Below are positions 55,944-64,000 of a stretch of 64,000 bases of DNA, in pieces; the first letter of the stretch is position 1, and each line of letters begins with the position of its first letter. Source of the DNA: Streptomyces sp. AV19 (GTDB lineage Bacteria > Actinomycetota > Actinomycetes > Streptomycetales > Streptomycetaceae); NCBI RefSeq assembly GCF_015999245.1, contig NZ_JAEAMR010000003.1, positions 127,821 through 191,820 of the forward strand, read 5' to 3'. The notes under the pieces are model-generated. The model made no database searches. It was not told where the DNA came from and was given only the letters and a program-made list of their open reading frames with translations. Made by a program: the position numbers and the translations under genes.

Positions 55944-58226
55944 TCAGTAGTCGTACCCGAGCAGATCGTGATGCTCCCCGCCCCGCCCCTCCCGCCCCGG
56001 ATTCGGGCCGAGCGTGATGATCGGGAGCGACGGCGGGCCCGTCGGGGGCCCGGTCGGCGGGGCCGGCGGCGCCGTCGGCGGCAGGGGCGGCGCGAACGAC
56101 GACGTCGGCGGCCGCCGCGGCGGCTCGGACGTCGTCGGCGGAGCGGACGTGACCGGCGGCGGCGCCGACGTCACGGGCGGCTCCGGCGGCGGCGTCCCCG
56201 CCCCCTCCTGCAGCTCCAGGTCGAAGTCCCGCGCCGGCGTCCCCTCCAGCGCGTCCGCCGTGTACTCGGCCCAGATCCGCGCCGGGTAGCCGCCCCCGTT
56301 GATGCGCGGCAGCCCCGTCGCCCCGTAGAGCGACTTCTGCTCCCCGCTGTCGGAGTCCTGCCCCATGACCGCCACCACGGTCGCCAGATCGGGCGTGTAC
56401 CCGGCGAACCAGGCGGCCTTGTCCTCCTCCGCCGTGCCCGTCTTGCCGGCCGACGGCCGCCCGGAGTTGCGGGCGGCGGCCCCGGTGCCGCCGGGGCTGT
56501 CGACGACGCTCTGCAGGATGGACGTGGTGGTGTCCGCCGCGTCCCGCGGCACGGTCTGCTTCTTCTCGTTGCGGTTCGGCAGCTGGAGGTTCTCGCCGCC
56601 CTTGCTGGCCTTCTCGACGAGGGTGTACGGCCCGTGCCGGCCGTGGTTGGCGAGCGTGGCGTACGCCTGGGTCATGTCCAGGACGCTCGCCGTGGCCGGG
56701 CCGAGCGCGATGGACGGCGAGGCGGTCAGGTCGGGGGTCTTCTCGGGGACGCCGAGGGAGACGGCCGTGGCCTTGACCTTGCCGGGGCCGACGTCCTGGG
56801 CCATCTGCGCGTACACGGCGTTGACCGACAGGTCCGTCGCCTTGGTGACGGTGATGGGCCCGTAGCTGCGGTCGTCCTCGTTGGCGGGGTTGTAGCCGAC
56901 GGGCCCGTCCGGCCCGATGACCTGCCGTTTGTTGGTGCCGTCGTAGATCGTGTTGGGGGTGATCGGCCGGCCCGACTGCGTGGTGGAGCCGTGCTGCACG
57001 GCCGAGGTGAAGACGAAGGGCTTGAAGGTCGAACCGACCTGGTAGTCGCGGCGGGTGGCGTTGTTGACGTACTGCTTGGTGTAGTCGATGCCGCCGTAGA
57101 GGGCGACGACCTTCCCCGTCCTCGGTTCGACGGAGGCGCCGCCGGCGCGGACATAGGAGTCGACCTTCCGGGAGTCGCTGAGCTCGTCCATCAGCTCGGA
57201 CTTCACGGCCTTGACGAAGGCGTCCTGCTTCTTGCGGTCGATGGTCGTGGTGATCCGGTAGCCGCCGGCGGCCAGGGTCTGCTCATCGATGATCTTGTTA
57301 TTGGTGAGGTAGTCCTTGACCGCCTCGACGAGGTAGCCGCGCTGGCCCGACATGCCCAGCCGCGGCCTGGACTTGCCGGGCGCCGGGAACTTCAGGGAGG
57401 CGCGCTCGGCGGGGCTGAGCCAGCCCTTCTTGACCATGCCGTCGAGGACGTAGTTCCAGCGGGCCATGGCCCGCGGCTTGTTCTCGGGGTGGGTCCCGAC
57501 GTCGTACGCGCTCGGCGCGTTGAGCAACGTCGCGAGGTAGGCGCCCTGCGCGGTGTCGATCTTGTCGGAGTCCTTGCCGTAATACGCCTGGGACGCGGCC
57601 TGGATCCCGTAGGCGTTGCGGCCGAAGTAGCTGGTGTTGAGGTAGCCCTCCAGGATGTCGTCCTTGCTGGACTCGCGGTCCAGCTTGATGGCGATGAAGA
57701 ACTCCTTCACCTTGCGGCTGATGGTCTGTTCCTGGCCGAGGTAGTAGTTCTTGACGTACTGCTGGGTGATCGTGGAGCCGGACTGCTTGCCCTTGCCGGT
57801 GACGGTGTTCCACGCCGCGCGGACCATCGCCTCGGGGTTGACGGCCGACTCCGAGTAGAAGTCCCGGTCCTCGGCGGCGAGCACCGCGTGCTGGACGTTC
57901 TTGGGGATGCGGCTGAGCGGCACGCTCTCCCGGTTGACCTCGCCGTCGCGGGCGAGCTGGCTCCCGTCCGCGTAGAGGAAGACGTTGCTCTCCGCGGTCG
58001 CGGCCTTGTTGGCCGCCGGGATGTTGACCAGGGTGTAGCCCGCGATGAGGCCGCCCGCGACGAGGAGCACGACCAGGACGAACGCCCCGAGCACCATGCG
58101 CCACGTCGGCAACAGCCGACGCCATCCGGTGCGCTTGCGGGGGCGGGCGGCCTCGCCTCTCGGCGCCCAGCGCGGCGGCGGGCCGGCAGCCCGGTCACGG
58201 GCCCGTTGCTGTGACTGCTCGTTCAT
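55944..58226 (-). CDS. Bifunctional penicillin-binding protein (PBP1 type, glycosyltransferase/transpeptidase)
   Basis: 760 residues. One membrane span (about 45-66). GT51 domain with catalytic Glu119 (AAEDRDFYSE) and SGSTITQQYVKN; transpeptidase with Ser399-xx-Lys402 (VGSTFKPF), SVN (467-469) and KTG (595-597). The Pro/Ser/Thr-rich C-terminal tail (residues about 680-760) is disordered. Polymerises and crosslinks peptidoglycan on the outer face. ATG 58226. Confidence 0.95.
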   Translation of the reverse strand: MNEQSQQRARDRAAGPPPRWAPRGEAARPRKRTGWRRLLPTWRMVLGAFVLVVLLVAGGLIAGYTLVNIPAANKAATAESNVFLYADGSQLARDGEVNRESVPLSRIPKNVQHAVLAAEDRDFYSESAVNPEAMVRAAWNTVTGKGKQSGSTITQQYVKNYYLGQEQTISRKVKEFFIAIKLDRESSKDDILEGYLNTSYFGRNAYGIQAASQAYYGKDSDKIDTAQGAYLATLLNAPSAYDVGTHPENKPRAMARWNYVLDGMVKKGWLSPAERASLKFPAPGKSRPRLGMSGQRGYLVEAVKDYLTNNKIIDEQTLAAGGYRITTTIDRKKQDAFVKAVKSELMDELSDSRKVDSYVRAGGASVEPRTGKVVALYGGIDYTKQYVNNATRRDYQVGSTFKPFVFTSAVQHGSTTQSGRPITPNTIYDGTNKRQVIGPDGPVGYNPANEDDRSYGPITVTKATDLSVNAVYAQMAQDVGPGKVKATAVSLGVPEKTPDLTASPSIALGPATASVLDMTQAYATLANHGRHGPYTLVEKASKGGENLQLPNRNEKKQTVPRDAADTTTSILQSVVDSPGGTGAAARNSGRPSAGKTGTAEEDKAAWFAGYTPDLATVVAVMGQDSDSGEQKSLYGATGLPRINGGGYPARIWAEYTADALEGTPARDFDLELQEGAGTPPPEPPVTSAPPPVTSAPPTTSEPPRRPPTSSFAPPLPPTAPPAPPTGPPTGPPSLPIITLGPNPGREGRGGEHHDLLGYDY

Positions 58227-58540
58227 CTTTCCTGGAACTCCTCGGCCCGTTGCCGGGGTTGGCCGCGGCGCAGCGGTGTCGTGGTCGTGTCAGGCGGTCC
58301 TCGCACCCGGGGAAACGCTGCCGAGCGCGCCCCGGAAGCACTGTCGCATCACGCGTCCCGGCCGGAGGGGTCCAGCGCACCCCGTGCGGTGCGGTGGGGC
58401 CGTTCGGGTGAGGCCGACCACACCGGGGGGTGACAAATGCGTGGCTCCGGACTGGGACGTACGGCTACGCTCCTGCGTTTCGGGTGACGGCCCGGCCGGG
58501 CGGCGGACTAACAAGGTTCAACGAGCCGAGGGGGGACGGG
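58227..58540. other. Divergent promoter region between the PBP and ABC exporter genes
   Basis: 314 bases without a gene. The ABC gene ribosome site is GAGCCGAGGGGGGACGGG at its right edge. No palindrome clear enough to list. Confidence 0.4.
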
Positions 58541-59341
58541 ATGCGGCTGTACGCCGCGGTCGCGGTGAGCGGCTTCCGCCGGTATGCGACGTACCGGATC
58601 GCGACCGCCGCCGGTGTCTTCACCAACACGGTCTTCGGCTTCGTCCTCGCCTATACGTTCATCGCGTTGTGGCACGAACGCCCGCACCTGGGCGGCTACG
58701 ACCGGGCGCAGGCGCTGACGTTCGTCTGGGTCAGCCAGGCGCTGCTGGCGACGGTCTCGCTGCTCGGGGGCGGATTCCAGGAGGAGTTGCAGGAGCGGGT
58801 CCGCAACGGGGACATCGCCGTCGACCTCTACCGCCCCGCCGACCTGCAACTGTGGTGGCTGGCGGCGGACCTGGGCCGGGCCGGTTTCCAGCTGCTGGGC
58901 CGGGGGGTGGTGCCGCTGGTCGCGGGCGCGCTCTGCTTCGAACTGGCGCTGCCCGCCGACCCCTTGCGGTGGCTGCTGTTCCTGTGCGCGGTGCTGCTGG
59001 CCGTCGTCGTCGCCTTCGCCGTGCACTACCTGGTGGGGTTGTGCGCGTTCTGGCTGCTGGACGGGGCGGGTGTGGCGGTGGCCAGTCAGCTGCTGTGCCT
59101 GTTCTTCTCCGGCTCGCTGCTGCCGTTGAACGTCTTTCCGGGTCTCTTCGGCGAGGTGGCCCGGGCGCTGCCGTGGGCGGCGATGCTCCAGGTGCCGGTG
59201 GACGTGCTGCTCGGCCGGCACGCCGGGCCGGGCGCGGCGGGCGCGCTGGCCTTCCAGGCGGGGTGGGCGGTGCTCCTGCTGGCCCTGGGGCGGCTGATGC
59301 AGGCGAGGGCCACACGGAAGGTGGTGGTCCAGGGTGGGTGA
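58541..59341 (+). CDS. ABC-2 type exporter permease, first subunit
   Basis: 266 residues, six membrane spans. FQEELQERVRNGDIAVDLYR is the ABC-2 amphipathic helix region (GDIAVDLYRP-like). The next gene overlaps by 8 bases. Forms a heterodimeric exporter with it. Substrate unknown. Confidence 0.82.
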   Translation: MRLYAAVAVSGFRRYATYRIATAAGVFTNTVFGFVLAYTFIALWHERPHLGGYDRAQALTFVWVSQALLATVSLLGGGFQEELQERVRNGDIAVDLYRPADLQLWWLAADLGRAGFQLLGRGVVPLVAGALCFELALPADPLRWLLFLCAVLLAVVVAFAVHYLVGLCAFWLLDGAGVAVASQLLCLFFSGSLLPLNVFPGLFGEVARALPWAAMLQVPVDVLLGRHAGPGAAGALAFQAGWAVLLLALGRLMQARATRKVVVQGG

Positions 59342-60173
59342 GTGGTCGGCCGAGCGGTGGGCCGAGCGGTGGGCGCACGCCCTGCGGTCGTACGGTCTGA
59401 TCGCCGCGATGTGGGTGCGCTCGACGATGGCGTACCGGCTGTCCTTCGCCCTGACGGCGCTGGGCAACTTCGCCGTGAGCGCGCTGGACTTCGTCGCCAT
59501 CCTGCTGATGTTCTCGCACATCGACGCGCTGGGCGGCTTCACCCTCCCGGAGGTCGCGCTGCTCTACGGGTCGACCTGCACCTCCTTCGGGCTGGCCGAC
59601 CTGCTGCTGGGCAACGCGGACCGTGTGGGGCGGCGGGTGCGCGACGGCACGTTCGACCAGTTCCTCGTCCGTCCGGTGCCGGTGTTCGTCCAGGTGGCGG
59701 CCGACCGGTTCGCGCTGCGCCGCGTCGGGCGGATCGGTCAGGGGGCGGTGGTGCTGGGGTGGGGCGTGGCGCGGGTGGATGTGGAGTGGACGCCGGGGCG
59801 GGTGCTGTTCGCGGTGGTGATGGTGGTGACCGGGGCGGTGATCTTCGCCGCGGTCTTCCTGGCCGGCGCGGCCTTCCAGTTCTGGGCGTCCGACGCCTCC
59901 GAGGTGTCGAACTCCTTCACGTTCGGCGGCTGCACGCTGCTGCAGTACCCGCCGACGGTCTTCGCGAAGGAGCTGGTGCGCGGGGCGACCTTCGTCGTCC
60001 CCCTCGCCTTCGTCAACTGGCTGCCAGCGCTGTGGCTGCTGGGCCGCGACGACCCGCTGCACCTGCCCGGGTGGGTGGCGTTCTGCGGACCGGCGGTCGC
60101 CCTGCTGCTGCTCGCGCTCTCGGGACTGGCGTGGCGGGCGGGACTCAGGAGCTATCGGAGCACGGGGAGTTGA
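59334..60173 (+). CDS. ABC-2 type exporter permease, second subunit
   Basis: 279 residues, six spans; VRDGTFDQFLVRPVPVFVQV is its counterpart of the GDI motif in the partner. GTG 59334 overlaps the first permease gene. Followed after 3 bases by the ATPase gene, giving a complete exporter. Confidence 0.82.
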   Translation: MGEWSAERWAERWAHALRSYGLIAAMWVRSTMAYRLSFALTALGNFAVSALDFVAILLMFSHIDALGGFTLPEVALLYGSTCTSFGLADLLLGNADRVGRRVRDGTFDQFLVRPVPVFVQVAADRFALRRVGRIGQGAVVLGWGVARVDVEWTPGRVLFAVVMVVTGAVIFAAVFLAGAAFQFWASDASEVSNSFTFGGCTLLQYPPTVFAKELVRGATFVVPLAFVNWLPALWLLGRDDPLHLPGWVAFCGPAVALLLLALSGLAWRAGLRSYRSTGS

Positions 60174-60176
60174 GGA

Positions 60177-61139
60177 ATGACACTGATCGAACTCACCGAT
60201 GTGGAGAAGGTGTTCGAGGTCCGGCGGCGGGCGGGGCTGCTGCGCCGGGAGCGACGCGAGGTGCGGGCCGTGGACGGCATCAGCTTCCGGGTGCCGCGCG
60301 GTGAGATGGTCGGGTACATCGGCCCCAACGGCGCGGGCAAGTCCACGACGATCAAGATGCTCACGGGCATCCTGGTGCCCAGCCGGGGCCGGCTGAGGGT
60401 CGCCGGCATCGACCCGTCGCGCGACCGCACGCGCCTCGCCCGGCGCATCGGCGTGGTCTTCGGCCAGCGCACGACCCTGTGGTGGGACCTGCCGCTGCGC
60501 GACTCGTACGGCCTGGTGCGCCGCATGTACCGGATCCCCGATGCCCGTTACCGCGCCAACCTGGAGCGCTGCGTCGAACTCCTGGACCTGGCACAGCTGC
60601 TGGACGTCCCGGTCCGCCAGCTCTCGCTCGGCCAGCGCATGCGCGGCGACATCGCGGCGGCGCTGCTGCACGACCCCGAGGTGCTCTACCTCGACGAGCC
60701 GACGATCGGGCTGGACGTGGTGAGCAAGGCGAAGGTGCGCGGCTTCCTGCGCGACGTCAACGCCGAGCGCGGCACGACCGTCCTGCTCACCACGCACGAC
60801 CTGACGGACATCGAGCAGCTGTGCCGCCGGGTGATGGTCATCGACCACGGACGGCTCGTCTACGACGGCGCGTTGGAGGGCCTGCACACGGTGGGGGAGA
60901 GCGAGCGGATGCTCGTGGTGGACCTGGAACGGGAGTTGCCGCCGATACGGGACGTGCCCGGGGCGCGGGTGGTACGGGTGGAGGGCCCGCGGCAGTGGCT
61001 GGCCTTCCCGGCCGGCGGGTCGGCGGCACCGGTGGTGGCGGCGGTGGCGGAGCGGTACCCGCTGGTGGACCTGTCGGTGCGGGAGCCGGACATCGAGCAG
61101 GTGATTGCTCGGTTGTACGGGGGGAGGGGCGGGGGGTAG
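60177..61139 (+). CDS. ABC exporter ATPase
   Basis: 320 residues. Walker A GPNGAGKSTTIKM, Q-loop VFGQRTTLWWDLP, signature LSLGQRMRGD (a variant LSLGQ form), Walker B LLHDPEVLYLDEPTIGLD, H-loop TTHDLTDIEQ. The C-terminal region (from ~240) is an extra domain of the ABC-2 family. Start ATG 60177, 3 bases after the permease stop. Confidence 0.9.
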   Translation: MTLIELTDVEKVFEVRRRAGLLRRERREVRAVDGISFRVPRGEMVGYIGPNGAGKSTTIKMLTGILVPSRGRLRVAGIDPSRDRTRLARRIGVVFGQRTTLWWDLPLRDSYGLVRRMYRIPDARYRANLERCVELLDLAQLLDVPVRQLSLGQRMRGDIAAALLHDPEVLYLDEPTIGLDVVSKAKVRGFLRDVNAERGTTVLLTTHDLTDIEQLCRRVMVIDHGRLVYDGALEGLHTVGESERMLVVDLERELPPIRDVPGARVVRVEGPRQWLAFPAGGSAAPVVAAVAERYPLVDLSVREPDIEQVIARLYGGRGGG

Positions 61140-61474
61140 GGGGCGAAGCCCCGCAGGGGGCCAGGGGGTGAGGCCCCCGTGGGGGTGCAGGGGCGAAGCC
61201 CCGGTGGGGTGCAGGGGGCGAGGCCTCCATGGGGGTGCAGGGGGTGAGCTCCCGAAGCGGGGGCCAAGGGCCAGGCCCCGCACCGGGGTCCAGGGGGCGG
61301 AGCCCCCGGCGGGGTGCAGGGGCGGGGCCCCGCTCATCCGCGCGGAGCGCGGGCCCGGCGCGACCCGCGCCGCCACACCCCCGCCCCGCGGGTGGTGAAG
61401 GGGCGCAGCCCCTGCGGAAACGGTGAAAGGGCGGGGCTGGGGATCCTCCCTCCGGCACGACCCCGGGCGCACCC
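61140..61474. repeat. Intergenic repeat region with GGGGCNAAGCCCC tandem blocks
   Basis: A run of short near-repeats (GGGTGCAGGGGGCGAGGCC, GGGGTGCAGGGGCGAAGCC, 61150-61330) leading to GGAAACGGTGAAAGGGCGGGG at 61416-61437. Same family as the other intergenic regions. Convergent genes end on both sides; no gene. Confidence 0.8.
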
Positions 61475-62809
61475 TCACAAACCCGCCACCACCCCACCCC
61501 TCCCCAGCACCCCCACATCCACCGCCCCCGCCATCCGCCGGTACCCCGCGTCGTTCGGATGCAGCCGGTCCCCGCTGTCGTACGCCGGCAGCAACCGCTG
61601 CGGGTCCGCCGGATCCCGCAGCACCCGGTCGAAGTCCACCACCGCGTCGAACACCCGCCCCGCCCGGATCTCCGCGTTCACCGCCAGCCGCACCGTCTCC
61701 TGCCGGGGCACGACCCCGAGGTGCCCGCCGAACGGGGTCAGCGTCGCGCCGACGACCGTCAGCCCGCGCTCGTGCGCCCGCGCCACCAGCTGGTGCAGCC
61801 CGGCGAGGATCCGCCGCGGGTCCAACTGCTGCGGCCGCCGCAGGATGTCGTTGACGCCGAGCTCGACCACGACGGCCCGTACGCCCGTACGGTCCAGCAC
61901 GTCGCGGTCGAAGCGGTCCAGCGCGCCGGGGTTGTTCGCCGGGGCCCGGCCGCGGTTGCTCAGCAGGATGCGGTTGCCGCTGATGCCGGTGTTGAGCACT
62001 CCGTAGCGCGGAGCGCCGCGTTCCGTGCGCAGCCGGGCCGCGAGGTGGTCGGTCCACCGCTGGTTGGCGCCGGCGGTCGAGGTGACGCCGTCCGTGATGG
62101 AGTCGCCGATCGCGACGACCGCGCCCGCCGCTTGGGTGCCCCAGACGTCGACGGCGGTGACGTACCGCCAGTACGCGGTCCGGGTCGCGTACCGCGCCCC
62201 GCCGGCGTCCTCCGTCCGGTCCCCCCGGGCCAGCCAGGACAGCTGCCGGGCGTGCGGGTGCAGCGTCACCGGGCCGGAGGGGGCCGCCGAGTACAGCGTG
62301 ACCAGCAGGTCGGACGCGGGGGCGACGGGCAGCGGCACGGGATCGCTGAAGGCGGCCCGCCCGGCGGGCACGACCGCGGCGGTCCGGCCGCCGAAGGTCA
62401 GCCGGCGCATGGAGCCGGGCACCGCCGCGGCCGTGCCCGGCCCGGCGGAGACGGCGATCGAGGCGTGGGCGATGTGCAGCGGCCGGTTGCCGAAGAGGTT
62501 GGAGAGCTGGACGCGGGCCCCGGTGCCGCCGACGCTGGTGTGGATCACGTTGCGGATGGACGTGCCGGCCAGCCCGTTCCGTCCGGTGCGCGGCTCGGCC
62601 GCGGCCGGGGCGGCCGCCCAGGTGCCCGTCCACGAACCGGCGGAGGCCGGCGCCGCCTCCGGCGTCCGGCCGGGCGCGGCGGCCCGGTCGTCCTTGCCGC
62701 GCCCGCCCGCCGTCCCGAGGAGGACCGCGGCGGAGACCAGCGTCACGACGGCGGCCAGCGCGGCGACCGCGGCGAGCACGGTGCCGCGGGACGACGGGGG
62801 ACTGGTCAT
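61475..62809 (-). CDS. SGNH/GDSL-family lipase or esterase, secreted
   Basis: 444 residues. Signal/anchor at about 9-33. SGNH blocks: GDSITDG (Ser237), GISGNRIL, GVNDI, and DRLHPNDAG with the His. An extra N-terminal domain (about 55-220) is found in many Streptomyces members. Likely a cell-surface or secreted esterase. GGAGACCCAGCG before ATG 62809. Confidence 0.88.
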   Translation of the reverse strand: MTSPPSSRGTVLAAVAALAAVVTLVSAAVLLGTAGGRGKDDRAAAPGRTPEAAPASAGSWTGTWAAAPAAAEPRTGRNGLAGTSIRNVIHTSVGGTGARVQLSNLFGNRPLHIAHASIAVSAGPGTAAAVPGSMRRLTFGGRTAAVVPAGRAAFSDPVPLPVAPASDLLVTLYSAAPSGPVTLHPHARQLSWLARGDRTEDAGGARYATRTAYWRYVTAVDVWGTQAAGAVVAIGDSITDGVTSTAGANQRWTDHLAARLRTERGAPRYGVLNTGISGNRILLSNRGRAPANNPGALDRFDRDVLDRTGVRAVVVELGVNDILRRPQQLDPRRILAGLHQLVARAHERGLTVVGATLTPFGGHLGVVPRQETVRLAVNAEIRAGRVFDAVVDFDRVLRDPADPQRLLPAYDSGDRLHPNDAGYRRMAGAVDVGVLGRGGVVAGL

Positions 62810-63013
62810 CGCTGGGTCTCCTGGGACGGACGGCGGAGGGCGCCGGGAGGGGCCGCACGGGTGCCCTCACGGAACGATCACCGGGTTTCATGATTCCACG
62901 GGGCGCCGGGGAAGGTCCGGACGGCCGGAGCACCGGGGAACCGGAGCACCGGGGAAGACGGGGGGAACTTCGGGGACGTTCCCCGAGTCGTCCGTAGGGG
63001 GCCCGCGGAGACA

Positions 63014-64000
63014 ATGGCTTTCCCGAACGAGAGGGGACAGCGTGAACGGGTGGTACGGATGAGGCAGCTCGACTCCGAGGATGTGGCCGCCTTCACCTAC
63101 AGCGAGGCGGACGCCCTCAAGCGCCGTGGCGTGCGCCGGATGAAGGCCATCGCCACCGGGCTCCTCGTCGCCGTCGCCCTCGTCTACGCGCTCGCCAAAT
63201 GGGCGCAGTCGGCCGGCGCGGGCCCCTGGGCGGGCTACGTGGCGGCCGCCGCCGAGGCGGGCATGGTCGGCGCGCTCGCCGACTGGTTCGCGGTCACCGC
63301 GCTCTTCCGCCGCCCGATGGGCCTGCCCATCCCGCACACGGCGATCATCCCCACCAAGAAGGACCAGCTCGGCCAGAGCCTCGGCGAGTTCGTGGGGGAG
63401 AACTTCCTCTCCTCCGACGTGGTGCGGCGCCGGCTGCGCGCCGTCGGCATCGGCTCCCGCCTCGGTGCCTGGCTGGCGGAGCCCGAGCACGCCGACCGGG
63501 TGACGGCCGAACTCGCGACCGCGCTGCGCGGCGCCCTGCGGGTGCTGCGCGACGCGGACGTCCAGGCCGTGGTCGGCGAGGCGATCACCCGCCGCGCGGA
63601 CGCGCAGGAGGTCGCGCCGGGCCTGGGCCGGATGCTGGAGCGCATCGTCACCGACGGCGGCCACCGCAAGGTCGTGGACCTGGTGTGCGTCCGGGCCCGC
63701 GACTGGCTCGTCACGCACGGGGACTCGGTGATGCAGGCCGTCTCCGGTGGCGCCCCCGGCTGGACGCCGCGCTTCGTGGACCGCAAGGTCGGTGAGCGCG
63801 TCTACAAGGAGCTGCTGCGCTTCGTCACCGAGATGCGTGACATGCCCGACCACCCGGCGCGCGGCGCGGTGGACCGCTTCCTGGCGGACTTCGCGCGCGA
63901 CCTCCGGTCCGACCCCGACACCCGCGCCCGCGTGGAGCGCCTGAAGTCGGAGGTCCTGGGACGCGGCGAGGTGCAGGACCTGATCGCCTCGGCGTGGGCC
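63014..64000 (+). CDS. DUF445 family membrane protein, N-terminal part
   Basis: Open to the right edge. After a short Arg-rich lead come one membrane span (ATGLLVAVALVYALAKWA), a second (AAAAEAGMVGALADWFAVTA) and the DUF445 body (LGLPIPHTAIIPTKKDQLGQ with Met for Leu, RRLRAVGIGSRLG, VDRKVGERVYKELLRFVTEM). ATG 63014 follows GCGGAGAC; GTG 63050 and ATG 63059 are later in-frame options. Conserved in actinobacteria, unknown function. Confidence 0.8.
   Translation, partial: MAFPNERGQRERVVRMRQLDSEDVAAFTYSEADALKRRGVRRMKAIATGLLVAVALVYALAKWAQSAGAGPWAGYVAAAAEAGMVGALADWFAVTALFRRPMGLPIPHTAIIPTKKDQLGQSLGEFVGENFLSSDVVRRRLRAVGIGSRLGAWLAEPEHADRVTAELATALRGALRVLRDADVQAVVGEAITRRADAQEVAPGLGRMLERIVTDGGHRKVVDLVCVRARDWLVTHGDSVMQAVSGGAPGWTPRFVDRKVGERVYKELLRFVTEMRDMPDHPARGAVDRFLADFARDLRSDPDTRARVERLKSEVLGRGEVQDLIASAWA

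Noticed and set aside
61140..61474. Small genes in the region after the ABC exporter
   Set aside because: Open frames follow the tandem GGGGCGAAGCC blocks and have no ribosome site or family.
58731..63014. Minus-strand frame of over 1,400 codons across the ABC exporter and lipase
   Set aside because: Shadow of genes on both strands; composition Pro/Arg/His-rich and no domain.

Overview
The window is a piece of a Streptomyces chromosome. Coding regions are very GC-rich with GTG and TTG starts and many stop/start overlaps. Diagnostic content includes HU, a DUF3039 protein, the NagE1/NagE2/NagF GlcNAc phosphotransferase set with DasR-type operators, a DUF397/XRE/ATPase trio, and mycosin plus WXG-like genes. 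Gene order (malic enzyme, hup, murA, YqgE; later nagE2, nagE1, nagF, rph, rdgB, bcp) matches what I remember of the conserved core around SCO2950-SCO2897 of S. coelicolor. That comparison is from memory, not a search.

Layout. 1-6 kb: end of malic enzyme, hup, murA, YqgE, a divergent LysR/MFS pair, DUF3039. 6.2-11 kb: a sugar ABC importer (lipoprotein plus two permeases) with a GH20 hexosaminidase. 11.4-16.6 kb: a three-subunit molybdenum hydroxylase whose Fe-S subunit has a long disordered N-terminus and whose large subunit appears to lack the catalytic Glu. 16.7-24.8 kb: an accessory, more AT-rich locus of type VII (ESX)-like substrates, a mycosin protease, a very large helical protein, a membrane-anchored Cys-rich protein and a frameshifted gene, with no secretion ATPase or channel genes. 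24.9-28.2 kb: DUF397/XRE/ATPase regulators, YjbQ and a hypothetical protein. 28.2-31.1 kb: small proteins, a stand-alone cytochrome oxidase subunit I and tRNA-Cys. 31.2-34.9 kb: a hydrolase, then LysR, a cysteine dioxygenase and a YeiH-type transporter. 35-42.1 kb: MFS pump, helicase, IclR, Lon-like protease, and divergent Lrp/hppD. 42.1-44.6 kb: a glycolate-oxidase-like gene with inverted pairs of a 42-bp repeat in the intergenic DNA on both sides. 44.6-50.1 kb: nagE2, nagE1, nagF, rph, a lipoprotein, rdgB, tRNA-Leu. 50.2-51.6 kb: two coupled genes carrying six DTSHF-type repeats, one ending in an HNH nuclease. 51.9-55.6 kb: a sensor kinase without a response regulator, bcp, DUF3618, a GroES-like protein and a guanidine exporter preceded by a guanidine-III riboswitch. 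55.9-64 kb: bifunctional PBP, an ABC-2 exporter, an SGNH lipase and the start of a DUF445 gene.

Physiology. Two parts concern amino-sugar use: the ABC/GH20 operon and the PTS genes. The PTS operators are recognisable DasR sites; the ABC operon has a different palindrome. Intergenic DNA repeatedly carries a family of GC-rich repeats (around 0.8-1.4, 40.3, 42.1-42.5, 44-44.6, 55.6-55.9 and 61.1-61.4 kb), one copy of which supplies the last codons of the Lrp-family gene.

The best candidates for something under-described are the ESX-like locus without a secretion machine, the altered molybdenum hydroxylase, the repeat/HNH gene pair and the paired 42-bp repeats.
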